Part shown: in pieces, positions 28,601 through 37,258 of the stretch
How positions within the stretch are numbered: position 1 is the first letter of the stretch
Layout of the letters: every line of letters starts with the position of its first letter
From: Novosphingobium sp. Gsoil 351
GTDB taxonomy: Bacteria; Pseudomonadota; Alphaproteobacteria; Sphingomonadales; Sphingomonadaceae
Length of the DNA stretch: 64,000 bases
Assembly: GCF_009707465.1 (NCBI RefSeq)
Contig: NZ_CP046120.1
Location: 3,625,501 to 3,689,500 of the forward strand
Direction of reading: 5' to 3'
Notes under the pieces: generated by a model
Told to the model about the DNA's origin: nothing
What the model saw: only the letters and a program-made list of their open reading frames with translations
Databases searched by the model: none
Program-made: the position numbers and the translations under genes

Positions 28601-29776
28601 ATGACACTCGCCGACACCTCCGCGTGGATTCTTGCGCTGCCGCCTCTGATCGCCTTGATGATCTACATACTTGAAGTGCTTATCGGCCTAAAGCCTTTGC
28701 CCTCACTACCTGGCCACACGGCCCCGCCGAGCATTGCGGTACTGATTCCGGCTCACAACGAAGCAAGGGGGATTGTCGCGACCATCGAGCGCTTGCAGCA
28801 GGAGATGCCAGCAGGATCGCAAATCTTGGTGGTTGCCGACAATTGCAGTGATGAGACCGCTTCGCACGCGCGACAGGCTGGCGCAGAAGTAGCCGAGCGC
28901 ACCGATCCGTCACGGCGAGGAAAGGGATTCGCGCTCGCCTTCGGGCGTGACAGGCTAGCTTCGGATCCGCCCGAAGTCGTCGTGGTGCTCGACGCCGATT
29001 GCGGATTCGGAGCCGGTGGCCTCGCGGCCCTCGCGTCCGCGGCCAGGGAGGTACCGGCCCAAGCCGTCAACCTGCTGGCTCCAGATCGCGCGGCACCGCC
29101 GCTAGTGCAAATTTCGAGTTTTGCCTTAGTGGTCAAGAACCTGCTACGCGCCAGGGCGACCAGCAGGATCGGCGGCGCAGCGCTGCTTACTGGCACCGGC
29201 ATGGCGTTTCCCTGGAGTGTGTTTGCCGATGCGCCGTTGGCGACCGGCGATCTGGTCGAAGACCTCAGCCTGGGTCTGACGCTGGTTCGTGCCGGGGTGC
29301 GGCCCCAGCTCGTCGAGGGAGCGCACGTGCGCAGCAGGCCCGCTGCTCAGACGGACGCGCTGACCCAGCGCAAGCGTTGGGAACACGGCTTCCTTTCCAC
29401 TGCACTGCGCACCGCGCCTCGGCTCATCGTCGAAGGGGTGAGGATGGGCTCGCGTCCCCGGCTAGCAGTGGGCGCGCATCTGCTGGTTCCCCCATTGGCA
29501 TTGCTGTTCGCGATGACATTCCTGGTCCTCGCGGTGGTCGCGGGGCTCGGCCTCCTGAGCGGGAATTGGGTCCCTGCACTTGCGTTACTCGCCGCCCTGG
29601 CGGGAGCGTGTGGTGCGACGTTGCTCGCATGGTTGCATGTGGGACGCTCCTGGTTAACCCCCGTGGCGCTGCTGCGTGCGCCTCTGTACATATTGTGGAA
29701 ACTGCCGCTGTACGCTCGCTTCGTGGTCGCGCCAGAGACCCGCTGGTTGCGAACGAGGCGTGACGGGGAAAGCTAG
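28601..29776 (+). CDS. Membrane glycosyltransferase family 2
   Basis: A 391-residue GT2 with one N-terminal transmembrane helix, a GT-A domain (about 45-270) and about three C-terminal helices. The conserved points are PAHNEARGI, DADCGFGAG (DxD-like), EDLSLGLTL (catalytic acid) and QRKRWEHGF, the QxxRW motif of processive or cellulose-synthase-like enzymes. It may polymerise or extend the EPS chain of this locus. Its stop abuts the stop of the convergent CpsF-type gene with no gap. Confidence 0.9.
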   Translation: MTLADTSAWILALPPLIALMIYILEVLIGLKPLPSLPGHTAPPSIAVLIPAHNEARGIVATIERLQQEMPAGSQILVVADNCSDETASHARQAGAEVAERTDPSRRGKGFALAFGRDRLASDPPEVVVVLDADCGFGAGGLAALASAAREVPAQAVNLLAPDRAAPPLVQISSFALVVKNLLRARATSRIGGAALLTGTGMAFPWSVFADAPLATGDLVEDLSLGLTLVRAGVRPQLVEGAHVRSRPAAQTDALTQRKRWEHGFLSTALRTAPRLIVEGVRMGSRPRLAVGAHLLVPPLALLFAMTFLVLAVVAGLGLLSGNWVPALALLAALAGACGATLLAWLHVGRSWLTPVALLRAPLYILWKLPLYARFVVAPETRWLRTRRDGES

Positions 29777-30544
29777 CTAGGCTCGACTTTGCCGCTTCCA
29801 TTCGCGCCAGATCCCGAAGATCCGCGGCCCCTCGATCAGATAACGGCGCCAAAGCCGACGCGGCTCGCTGGCCAGCCGGAAGGCCCACTCAAGCCGCAAT
29901 CGCCGAACCCAGAGCGGCGCCCGGCGCTTGGCGCCGCTAAGGAATTCGATCGATGCGCCGATACACAACCCGACTCCACGCGCCAGCCCGCGATCGGCAA
30001 TTTTTTGGCAGAGTAATTCGCTCTGCGGCGCACCCAGCGCGAACAGCACGATGTTGGCATCCGCTCGTTCAACGAATTCAACGATCGCATCCTGCGCTGC
30101 CGAGTTGGTGGCGACCCCCATCGGCGGGATATTCTGGGAGAAACCAACGTCTGGCCGAGTGCGGACGAACCAGGCATGTGCGTCGCTCTCTGCTCCGATA
30201 AGCGCAATCCGCATCCCGGCAAGCCGTGGCTCACGAAGCAAGCTACTCGTGAGGTCGCTCCCAGCCACTAGGGTTAGGTTGACCTGGGACCAACTGGCAA
30301 GCAATTGCAGAATTCGGCTGTCACAAAGCCGGAGCGCTGCCCCCAGGTAGGCGCGCTTTAGCTCTTGGGCAGCCGGGGGCGTGGCCTCGTGCAGCCGGAC
30401 AATGTGATCGACATTGGGCGTGGCGACGTAAGTGAAGCGGCGCTCGTGAGCAAGACGCAGACATAATTCGATCGCAGACATTTCGTCGATCTGGTCGAAG
30501 TCGATCCCCAGGAATTCGATCCGGACGGGAGGAGCTACCGTCAT
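29777..30544 (-). CDS. WecB/TagA/CpsF family glycosyltransferase (GT26)
   Basis: A 255-residue GT26 enzyme. The acceptor motif TPNVDHIVRLHE lies at about 42-53, GAPQSELL at about 171-178 and the C-terminal LRLEWAFRLASEPRRLWRRY closes it. Family members add the second sugar (for example ManNAcA) to a polyprenyl-linked primer at the membrane face. It overlaps the TPR lipoprotein gene by 4 bases (ATGA type), so the two are translationally coupled. Confidence 0.93.
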   Translation of the reverse strand: MTVAPPVRIEFLGIDFDQIDEMSAIELCLRLAHERRFTYVATPNVDHIVRLHEATPPAAQELKRAYLGAALRLCDSRILQLLASWSQVNLTLVAGSDLTSSLLREPRLAGMRIALIGAESDAHAWFVRTRPDVGFSQNIPPMGVATNSAAQDAIVEFVERADANIVLFALGAPQSELLCQKIADRGLARGVGLCIGASIEFLSGAKRRAPLWVRRLRLEWAFRLASEPRRLWRRYLIEGPRIFGIWREWKRQSRA

Positions 30545-32112
30545 CGCGGTGGCAATCTCCCGAACAATCCGTTGGGAGCTCGCTCATCGATCGGAAGGTC
30601 GATCCCGAGCTTCCGCAAAGCCTGGGTGCGGCCGGCCCGCGCCACGCTCGTACAGCCAGATTGCAATTGCCGCTCGCAAGCGGCAACATAGGCAGTCCAG
30701 GCGCTGACCTGCGCGGGCGTCTTGCGGGTAAGGCGGCGCGCTTCACCCATAGCCTGGCGAGTGGCACCATGTCGCTCCAACCAGTCAATGTATTCCGCAC
30801 TGAGTTGGGCATTTTGCGGATTGCGGCTCACGGCATCGGCGAATGCGCGTCCTGCCTCTGACGGCTTTCCGCGGGCTTCGTTGGCCCTGGCGAGTTGGAG
30901 CCATGCAGCCGTGTTTTGGGGACATTCGGCGGCTGCGGTCTGTGCGGCGACGACGGCCGGCGCATTTTGTCCGCGCGCTAGCAAGCCTGCCGAACGCGCG
31001 ATCAACGCATCGCATTGGGTCCTATCTGCTTCGAGAATCTTTTCGGCGCCTTCCGTGCCGCTAGGCAGATCGCCGAGCGCAATGGCAACTCTGGCCGCGA
31101 GGGCCCGTGCTGCCAGAGAGGGGTCGCCGGCCAATAGTTGTGCTGCCGGCTCTGCTCGCCCGGAATCGAGATAATAGCGCGCAACCTCTCCGCGAACCGC
31201 GCTCGAAATGCTTCTGAGGCGCATGCGTTCTGACGCGTCCAGTGGTTCGGTATCATATTCGCGCCAAAGCGACGCGATGCGAACGGCCTCGGACGCTCTG
31301 CGATTTGGGGACAGTAGGGCGTCGCGTAACAATCTCCTTCCACCCAACTTGTCGCCGGTTTTGTAGCGCAAGTTTGCCTCGTCGATTGTCAAGTCAAAAT
31401 CATCGGGACGAAGCAGTCTTAGCTTTTCGAATTGGCCGAGCATACCAGCTTGATCGCCAGCCTCGCGAAAGAGTTCAAGCTTGGTCTGAATAAGGCCGGC
31501 GGTGTTCCCGACAAGCGGCACCGCTTGGTCGATCAGTTTTAGAGCCTGGCCGGGATCTCCACGCAGATAGAGTGCTCGAGCCTTGAGAATCACCCCGCCT
31601 TCGTTGCTCGGTGAGCCCGCCAGGATCTTGTCCGCATCCTCGATTGCCTCGGCAGGGCGGTTTCGAACGAGAGCAAGCAGCCCCTTAATCAGCAAGGCTT
31701 CGGGTTGATTGGGCTCGAGCGTCAGGATCCGCCCGGCCGCCTCTTCGGCCTCGTCAAGATGGCCCGTGCGAAGCCCCAACTGGGCGACCCCCAGAAGCGC
31801 TTCCGGGTTGGTCGCCTCCAGCGCGAGCGCAGCTGAGTAGGCATCAAAAGCGGCCGCATATCGTTTGCCGGCGATCTCGATCCTGCCGCGAAGTAAATGC
31901 AATTCCGCAAGATCGTCTCGCTCGTCGATGGCCTCGGCGATGCTCTTGCGAGCCGCTGTAAGGTCGCCCGAGGTAAGCTGTTGCTGCGCAACTGCGCCCT
32001 GGCTCATCGCACGTTCAGCATCGCCACTGCACGCCGCAAGCAAGAGAAGTAGGGGCAAGCCTGCTCTGCGCCGCCCGCGCAACAGTTGGTTAACCGGCTG
32101 GCGTCGTTGCAC
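30541..32112 (-). CDS. TPR-repeat lipoprotein of the exosortase/EPS locus
   Basis: A 523-residue protein with a lipoprotein signal (LLLLLAACSG) and many tetratricopeptide-like repeats from about residue 40 to 490 (for example AALALEATNPEALLGVAQL). It resembles PrsT-type TPR proteins of PEP-CTERM EPS loci, which probably scaffold the export complex in the periplasm. The start is GTG 32112 with AAGG seven bases upstream. It is divergent from the export gene across 55 bases. Confidence 0.82.
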   Translation of the reverse strand: MQRRQPVNQLLRGRRRAGLPLLLLLAACSGDAERAMSQGAVAQQQLTSGDLTAARKSIAEAIDERDDLAELHLLRGRIEIAGKRYAAAFDAYSAALALEATNPEALLGVAQLGLRTGHLDEAEEAAGRILTLEPNQPEALLIKGLLALVRNRPAEAIEDADKILAGSPSNEGGVILKARALYLRGDPGQALKLIDQAVPLVGNTAGLIQTKLELFREAGDQAGMLGQFEKLRLLRPDDFDLTIDEANLRYKTGDKLGGRRLLRDALLSPNRRASEAVRIASLWREYDTEPLDASERMRLRSISSAVRGEVARYYLDSGRAEPAAQLLAGDPSLAARALAARVAIALGDLPSGTEGAEKILEADRTQCDALIARSAGLLARGQNAPAVVAAQTAAAECPQNTAAWLQLARANEARGKPSEAGRAFADAVSRNPQNAQLSAEYIDWLERHGATRQAMGEARRLTRKTPAQVSAWTAYVAACERQLQSGCTSVARAGRTQALRKLGIDLPIDERAPNGLFGRLPPR

Positions 32113-32167
32113 GGCGGACCTTATAGCCGCCTCCTGATTTGCGTCGACAACAATCGAGAGGCCTATT

Positions 32168-32842
32168 TTGTTTCAACTTTTGTTTCAACGAATTGTAGTG
32201 GCGGCAAGTGTTTTGCTGGCATTGGCCGAATTGCCCGCGCTTGCCCAGCCTGCCGGCCAGGTGCAGCAGCCTGCTTCGGAACCCTCGCCAGCCAGTCCCG
32301 CTGCCGGCCAGGTCGCAGGCGTCGCGGTCAGGGCCTCAGCCTACCGGATCAATCCGGGCGATGAATTGGAGATCTATGTCTGGGGCGAGGAGCGATTGCA
32401 GCGATCCGTAAGGGTGCTGCCCGATGGTACGATCGCGTTTCCGCTCGCTGGCCAGATCGTTGCGCAGGGTTTCCAGCCCCAGGAGCTTCAGTCAATCATC
32501 AGCGACCGGCTCAAGGGACAATATCGCGGACCAGTGCCCGAAGTGACGGTATCCGTCCGCGCCCCCGCGGGGATGCAGTTTTCGGTGATGGGCAGGGTCA
32601 AGTCGCCAGGGACATTCACTCCCGGTCGGTACGTCAACGTACTCGAAGCATTGAGCATGGCGGGGGGGCCCAGCGAGTTTGCGAACCTCGACAACGTTCT
32701 GGTTATTCGTAAAGTTGGGGACCAGCTCACGACTTTCCGGGTACGGATTGGCACTCTTTTCAAGAGCGGAGCGGACAGCGGCGATGTCGTGCGGGGCAAT
32801 ATTCGCCGGATTGAGACTGGCGATACGGTGATTGTGCCATGA
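32168..32842 (+). CDS. Polysaccharide export protein (Wza-like OPX)
   Basis: The 224-residue protein has a signal peptide (about 1-26, LALAELPALA), a Poly_export domain with YRINPGDELEIYVWGEE and RVLPDGTIAFPLAGQ, then an SLBB-like domain (VMGRVKSPGTFTPGRYVNVL). OPX proteins form the outer-membrane exit for EPS. It lacks the long Wza C-terminal helix, as is common when a separate barrel protein is encoded next to it. The start is TTG 32168, with GAGAGG seven bases upstream and no ATG nearby. Confidence 0.92.
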   Translation: MFQLLFQRIVVAASVLLALAELPALAQPAGQVQQPASEPSPASPAAGQVAGVAVRASAYRINPGDELEIYVWGEERLQRSVRVLPDGTIAFPLAGQIVAQGFQPQELQSIISDRLKGQYRGPVPEVTVSVRAPAGMQFSVMGRVKSPGTFTPGRYVNVLEALSMAGGPSEFANLDNVLVIRKVGDQLTTFRVRIGTLFKSGADSGDVVRGNIRRIETGDTVIVP

Positions 32843-32852
32843 GGGCTCTAGC

Positions 32853-34046
32853 GTGAAACTCCGCACGCTCCTTTTTGCTGGTATCGGCGTGCTTTCGCTG
32901 CAACCAACCCCTGTATTGGCGGGGGATCGCCTTCTCGTGGATGTTTCCGCCGGTATTAGCGCCAGCCGAAACCCCTTTCTACAAACCGGTGACAACACTG
33001 CAGCAGCAGCCGCATTCATCCAGGCCGATCCGCAATTTCAGATTTCCGACGAAGTCTCGACGATTTCCTTGAACGGAACATTCCGTCTCAACCACTACCT
33101 GAGCCGCTATGGAAGCGACGTGTCGGCGCGCGGTGGGCTCAACGTCGAGAGGCATCTCTCATCGGCTACATTGTTGCGCGCTCGCGCCTCGGCCCAAGTC
33201 GCCCGGACAAGCGCACTCGACTTCTTCACTGCGGTCGGGTCCGGACAATTCGACGGAACAGCACCTCTCATTCTTCCGGACGTCACGTTTGCGGGATCCC
33301 GGTCACGTACGACCGTTTTGAATGCAGGGGTGGGCCTTGATCATGAGCTGAATGAACGTGAGCGGGTTGCTTTCGATCTAGATGTAACGACAAGCCAGTT
33401 TTCACAGGCCGGGCAGAGTGATTACCGGTTCGCTTCGGCCAATTTCGACTATCGTCGCGCCGTTTCCGAACGCACGTCCGCATTCGCTGCACTGCGCGTG
33501 GGATATTCAGACTATCTGGGAGGCAGGCTCGACGACGGCACGATCCTTGAGCCGACGGTCGGGATCGCAACTCAGCTCAACTCGAGGCTTTCGCTCGAAG
33601 CGGGGATAGGGGTGTCACTAAGCCGGGTCAACGTTCTGAATGGACGCAAGGATTCGCGGCTGGTTCCTTCGGCCCATCTAACTCTTTGCGAGAGGCTCGT
33701 CGACAGCAAGGGTTGCATCAGCGCATCGCGTGGAAGCCAGCCGACGGCGCTCAGTGGCCTGACCACGGTCACGACTGTCGGGTTCAACTATAGCAGGCCG
33801 ATCAGCCAGCGCGACCAATTGGTGGCGAGCGCCAACTACACCCGCACCGATCGGCCATCCATGCTGCGTGCCAGTCCAGGTTCCGATCTCCTGACGGCGT
33901 CGGCCACCTATGATCGCACGATTAGTCCGCGCTTCGCGGTCTTTCTCACTCCCAGCTACGCTCGTATCTTTGATTCCGGGCTATCGCGACGCGCTGACCT
34001 CGCGGTTCGCGTTGGCCTCCGCTACCGGTTTGGAAGCCAGGGATGA
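32853..34046 (+). CDS. Outer-membrane beta-barrel protein of the EPS locus
   Basis: A 397-residue protein with a signal peptide (LLFAGIGVLSLQPTPVLAG) and a repeated pattern of amphipathic beta strands ending in VGLRYRFGSQG, with Phe near the end as barrel proteins have. It resembles the outer-membrane barrel often encoded after wza in exosortase EPS loci and may form the export pore with the short OPX protein. GTG 32853 with GAGGG seven bases upstream was chosen over an earlier TTG. It overlaps the next gene by 4 bases. Confidence 0.8.
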   Translation: MKLRTLLFAGIGVLSLQPTPVLAGDRLLVDVSAGISASRNPFLQTGDNTAAAAAFIQADPQFQISDEVSTISLNGTFRLNHYLSRYGSDVSARGGLNVERHLSSATLLRARASAQVARTSALDFFTAVGSGQFDGTAPLILPDVTFAGSRSRTTVLNAGVGLDHELNERERVAFDLDVTTSQFSQAGQSDYRFASANFDYRRAVSERTSAFAALRVGYSDYLGGRLDDGTILEPTVGIATQLNSRLSLEAGIGVSLSRVNVLNGRKDSRLVPSAHLTLCERLVDSKGCISASRGSQPTALSGLTTVTTVGFNYSRPISQRDQLVASANYTRTDRPSMLRASPGSDLLTASATYDRTISPRFAVFLTPSYARIFDSGLSRRADLAVRVGLRYRFGSQG

Positions 34047-35500
34047 ACGAGTCATTCGCTTTTGAAACGCGCGAAGATGAAGACGGTGGCGGAGGTTTCG
34101 TCGCCCATCTCCCCGCGATATTTTGGCAACGGCGACTGCTGATTCTTGCACCGCTGTTGATCGGCGTGCTCGCGGCAATCGTTGCAGTCGTTGTCATTCC
34201 GCCGGTCTATCGATCCAGCGCATTGATGCTCGTACAGTCGCCTCAACTTCCCAACGAGGTCATTGGCGATTCTGGCGGCGAAATTATCGACCGGCGAATA
34301 GCGCGGATCAAGGAGCAGATCACGAGCCGGCCTGACCTCGTCGCGTTGATAGACGAACACGGCTTGTTTCCCGACGATCGCAAACGGCGTCCGTTGTCGA
34401 AGATCATCAAGGACATGCGCGACGCAATCTCGCTCACTCCCACGACCATCGATGCTCCAGTTGGCCAGGCCGATCAACGTACCATCGCCTTCGAGTTGGC
34501 GTTCGAATACAAGGAACCGGTTGCGGCACAGGCCGTCGCGCAGGATCTGATGGAACGCATCGTCGAACTCGACGCGAGTGGAAGCGCCGAGCAAGCTACC
34601 AACACCGTCCAGTTTCTGACCGACCAGGCCAGCGGTCTTGAGCGCCAGATTGCAGAAATCCAGGGCCGAAAAGCGGCCATTAGCGCCCGCAATGGTGGAG
34701 CATTGGCGGGCGGGGGAATGATGATTGGAGCCGGCAGCGGCAGTTACGACATTCAAATCGCGGCACTGCAGCGCGACAATTCGACTTTGTTGTCCCAACG
34801 CGATCTCGCCAAGACATCGGACACGCGCGATCCGGCAGTAGTTACTGCCGAGGCCGCATTGGCCGGCGCGCGCTCGGTTTATTCAGAATCGCATCCCGAT
34901 GTCGTGCTGGCCAAGCAGCGGCTCGCCGAGGCCCGCGAGTTTGCTAAAAGCGACTCGCGCAAGCCACCGATCGACACGATCGACCAGCAGATAGCCTTTA
35001 ACAACTCGCAGATCGCGACGCTGCGCGCCGCCAAGGCACGAGAAATGGCGCAGGTTTCTTCATCGCTGGGCGCCCAGGCGCGGGCACCGATGCTGCAGCA
35101 ACAGCTGGCTGACCTCGATCAAAGCCTGACCGGGCTCAACGCTCAATACCAGGAAGTGTCCAAACGCTTGCTGGCAGCCCGCGCGGGAGTCCGGGCGGAG
35201 GACGAGCAGATGGGTGAGCGTCTTACGGTGGTTGAACCGCCGGTTGTACCCGACACCCCCGCTTCTCCCAATCGACCGCTGCTGGCCGCGATTGGTATCG
35301 GCGGTGGTCTCGCGCTTGGCATCTTCCTCGCCCTCGCGGTAGAATTGATATTGCGCCCCATCCGGGATCCCGCCGCGCTTACGCGGCTGCTCGGCCATCC
35401 TCCACTTGGAATCATCCCCGTGATCGCGCCGAGATCGAAACCGGTTGCTGGCAGTTGGCGGCAGCGCCTACCACGCGTCTTGCGCCCTAAGGCGCGTTGA
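34043..35500 (+). CDS. Wzz/GNVR-type chain-length determinant (PCP)
   Basis: A 485-residue polysaccharide co-polymerase. Two transmembrane helices (about 32-54 and 412-436) flank a large periplasmic part rich in coiled coil (residues about 190-380). The N-terminal YRSSALMLVQSPQLP and C-terminal PPVVPDTPASPNRPLL are typical of Wzc/Wzz/EpsF proteins, which control chain length and connect to the kinase. It overlaps the barrel gene by 4 bases and the kinase follows at once. Confidence 0.92.
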   Translation: MNESFAFETREDEDGGGGFVAHLPAIFWQRRLLILAPLLIGVLAAIVAVVVIPPVYRSSALMLVQSPQLPNEVIGDSGGEIIDRRIARIKEQITSRPDLVALIDEHGLFPDDRKRRPLSKIIKDMRDAISLTPTTIDAPVGQADQRTIAFELAFEYKEPVAAQAVAQDLMERIVELDASGSAEQATNTVQFLTDQASGLERQIAEIQGRKAAISARNGGALAGGGMMIGAGSGSYDIQIAALQRDNSTLLSQRDLAKTSDTRDPAVVTAEAALAGARSVYSESHPDVVLAKQRLAEAREFAKSDSRKPPIDTIDQQIAFNNSQIATLRAAKAREMAQVSSSLGAQARAPMLQQQLADLDQSLTGLNAQYQEVSKRLLAARAGVRAEDEQMGERLTVVEPPVVPDTPASPNRPLLAAIGIGGGLALGIFLALAVELILRPIRDPAALTRLLGHPPLGIIPVIAPRSKPVAGSWRQRLPRVLRPKAR

Positions 35501-35502
35501 CG

Positions 35503-36312
35503 ATGTCGCAAAGAGATGTGCAAGGCGGGGCCATGACGCGCCGCCGTGACAATGCCATAGCCACGCCAATGCGGATTCCTGCGATTGAGGAATTAAACTC
35601 AGTCCGCGTGGACGGGCAAGCGCTAGCCGTCGGCGGCATCGTCGGGTTTGCCTCTCGCGATTTGCGATCGCGCCCATTCGCATTACTGCGCTCCCAGATT
35701 CAGCGACGGCTGGGTCGTAAGCACGCGCGCCTGATCGGGGTGACTTCGGCGGCTCCGGGCGAAGGCAAGTCATTCCTGTCGCTTAACCTCGCGGCGGCAC
35801 TTGCCCGGGTAAGCGAGGCGCCGGTCTATTTGATCGATCTCGACCTCCGGCGCGGCACGCTTGCCTCAGCGCTCGGCCTGTCTCCTACCTCGGGTGTCGG
35901 GGCGATCCTGACCGGAGACGAGCAGGAAATTGCCAACGTAGGATGGCGAATCGAGGATGCAAACCTTGCGGTTTTTCCGACGCTGCCAATTGAAGAAGGT
36001 TCCGCCGAGCTCCTTGCCGGTGAGAGTTTTGCGCGTTTCGCTGCCGGATTGCGTGCCCTGCCAGACGAGTCAATCGTTCTGTGCGATCTGCCGCCAGTTT
36101 TCGCCGGCGACGACGCCATGATAACGCTCGAGCATCTCGACGGCTACTTGTTGGTAGTCGATAGCGGCAAGACCACCGTCAAACAGGTCGCTCATGCGAT
36201 CCAGTTACTCGAGCCTACACCGTGCCTCGGTACAATTCTCAATCGCTACCAGGGCGGTGTCGCCGACCATTATAGTTACAATTATGGCTATGACGTTGAC
36301 AATAAGACCTGA
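35503..36312 (+). CDS. BY-kinase-like ATPase (CpsD/CapB family)
   Basis: A 269-residue cytoplasmic ATPase partner of the Wzz-type protein. Walker A is SAAPGEGKS, Walker A' LIDLDLRRGT and Walker B VLCDLPPVF. The tail is Tyr-rich (HYSYNYGYDVD), the usual cluster for autophosphorylation in bacterial tyrosine kinases. It is likely to regulate EPS assembly by phosphorylation cycles. The ATG at 35503 has TAAGG about nine bases upstream; another ATG at 35533 is possible. Confidence 0.88.
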   Translation: MSQRDVQGGAMTRRRDNAIATPMRIPAIEELNSVRVDGQALAVGGIVGFASRDLRSRPFALLRSQIQRRLGRKHARLIGVTSAAPGEGKSFLSLNLAAALARVSEAPVYLIDLDLRRGTLASALGLSPTSGVGAILTGDEQEIANVGWRIEDANLAVFPTLPIEEGSAELLAGESFARFAAGLRALPDESIVLCDLPPVFAGDDAMITLEHLDGYLLVVDSGKTTVKQVAHAIQLLEPTPCLGTILNRYQGGVADHYSYNYGYDVDNKT

Positions 36313-36414
36313 GCATCGCCGCAGACAACGGTGACGGATTTGCAGCGGGCGCTCCATTGGCCGATCTGCCAGTGTCGCCGCGCTAGGCGAAAATCGCCGA
36401 GCGGGAGAACGCTA

Positions 36415-36657
36415 TTGGAAACGACCTGGGACTGGCTGACCGTGTTCGCATTCGCCGGACTGGCAACTTTGCTGCTTCAACGCTCTAGCGAGGAGACGCC
36501 GCGCGACGAACTGTGGCACTATGCTCCGCCGGCGCTTGGATGTGCGGCGTCCAACTGGCTGGGCAATCACGATCAGCCGATAATCGCCGGTTTGCTGCTG
36601 CTTGGGGTGGTGATTTACGCCTTAGTCGTGCTCAAGGTGCGTCTGCCCAAGTTCTAA
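36415..36657 (+). CDS. Small membrane protein, probable XrtV sorting system accessory
   Basis: An 80-residue protein with two transmembrane segments: LETTWDWLTVFAFAGLATLL at the start and IIAGLLLLGVVIYALVVLKV at the end, with WHYAPPALGCAASNWLGN between them. It matches my memory of the small XrtV sorting system accessory protein found with V-type exosortases; no search was possible. The start is TTG 36415 with GGGAG eight bases upstream; the open frame runs further upstream to 36331, but without a ribosome site. It closes the operon. Confidence 0.7.
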   Translation: METTWDWLTVFAFAGLATLLLQRSSEETPRDELWHYAPPALGCAASNWLGNHDQPIIAGLLLLGVVIYALVVLKVRLPKF

Positions 36658-37258
36658 GAGCACGATCGCGCCCGATTTCTGGGGCGCCAGGCGGCTCGAC
36701 AGCGCGGACCACCGCAGCCCCGTCGCCTGTGCGGTGGGGTCGCCCGACAACGGGATGCCGTACTGTCCTCCGCCGACCCCGCCTATATCCCAAGGTGACG
36801 TAGAGCGTAACTGCGGCGATAATCGGGACGGATCACGAACCCAAAGATGCTGTCGAGCCATCGCATGCGGGCCAGCGCGCTGCCGCGCCAGACCCTCCAC
36901 GCGAACTACATTGAGGCATGGAACGCCGGGCCAAGGCAGCGTGGGGGTTGAACTGCGTCGACGAGGCGCTGTTGTGTTCGGGCGGCGGCTTGGGCACCGG
37001 GTGGCAGTTTATCCGGGCATGACAAACTGAAGATGGTTGGGTAAATCTTTCGATGCTTAACCTAAGTCATTGTCATTGACACAAAATGATCCAACCAGCA
37101 GAACTGTCTTTGCAGGGGGCGGCTGACTTCCTATCTGATCTATCCAGGGCATCCGCCCGGACGAAGGCAGGCACAGGGGGCTGCTGCGAAACTGTGAACG
37201 CGCAAGCCAAAACGGACGGCGTGCCGCTTGGCTTTGGTGAGCCGCCCGTCTCCGGGGA
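36658..37258. other. 600-base gap between two polysaccharide loci
   Basis: No gene with a credible start or domain is seen on either strand; the short frames here are arginine/proline-rich shadows. The right end must hold the promoter of the sugar transferase operon; 37030-37080 is AT-rich with TTAACC at about 37057, but no firm promoter is called. Confidence 0.4.

Noticed and set aside
32168..32192. TTTGTTTCAAC repeated twice as a tandem repeat or CRISPR hint
   Set aside because: Only two short copies inside a start region; no spacers or array.
36734..37030. 98-codon frame between the two polysaccharide loci
   Set aside because: No ribosome site, no hydrophobic or domain pattern, very Arg/Pro-rich.
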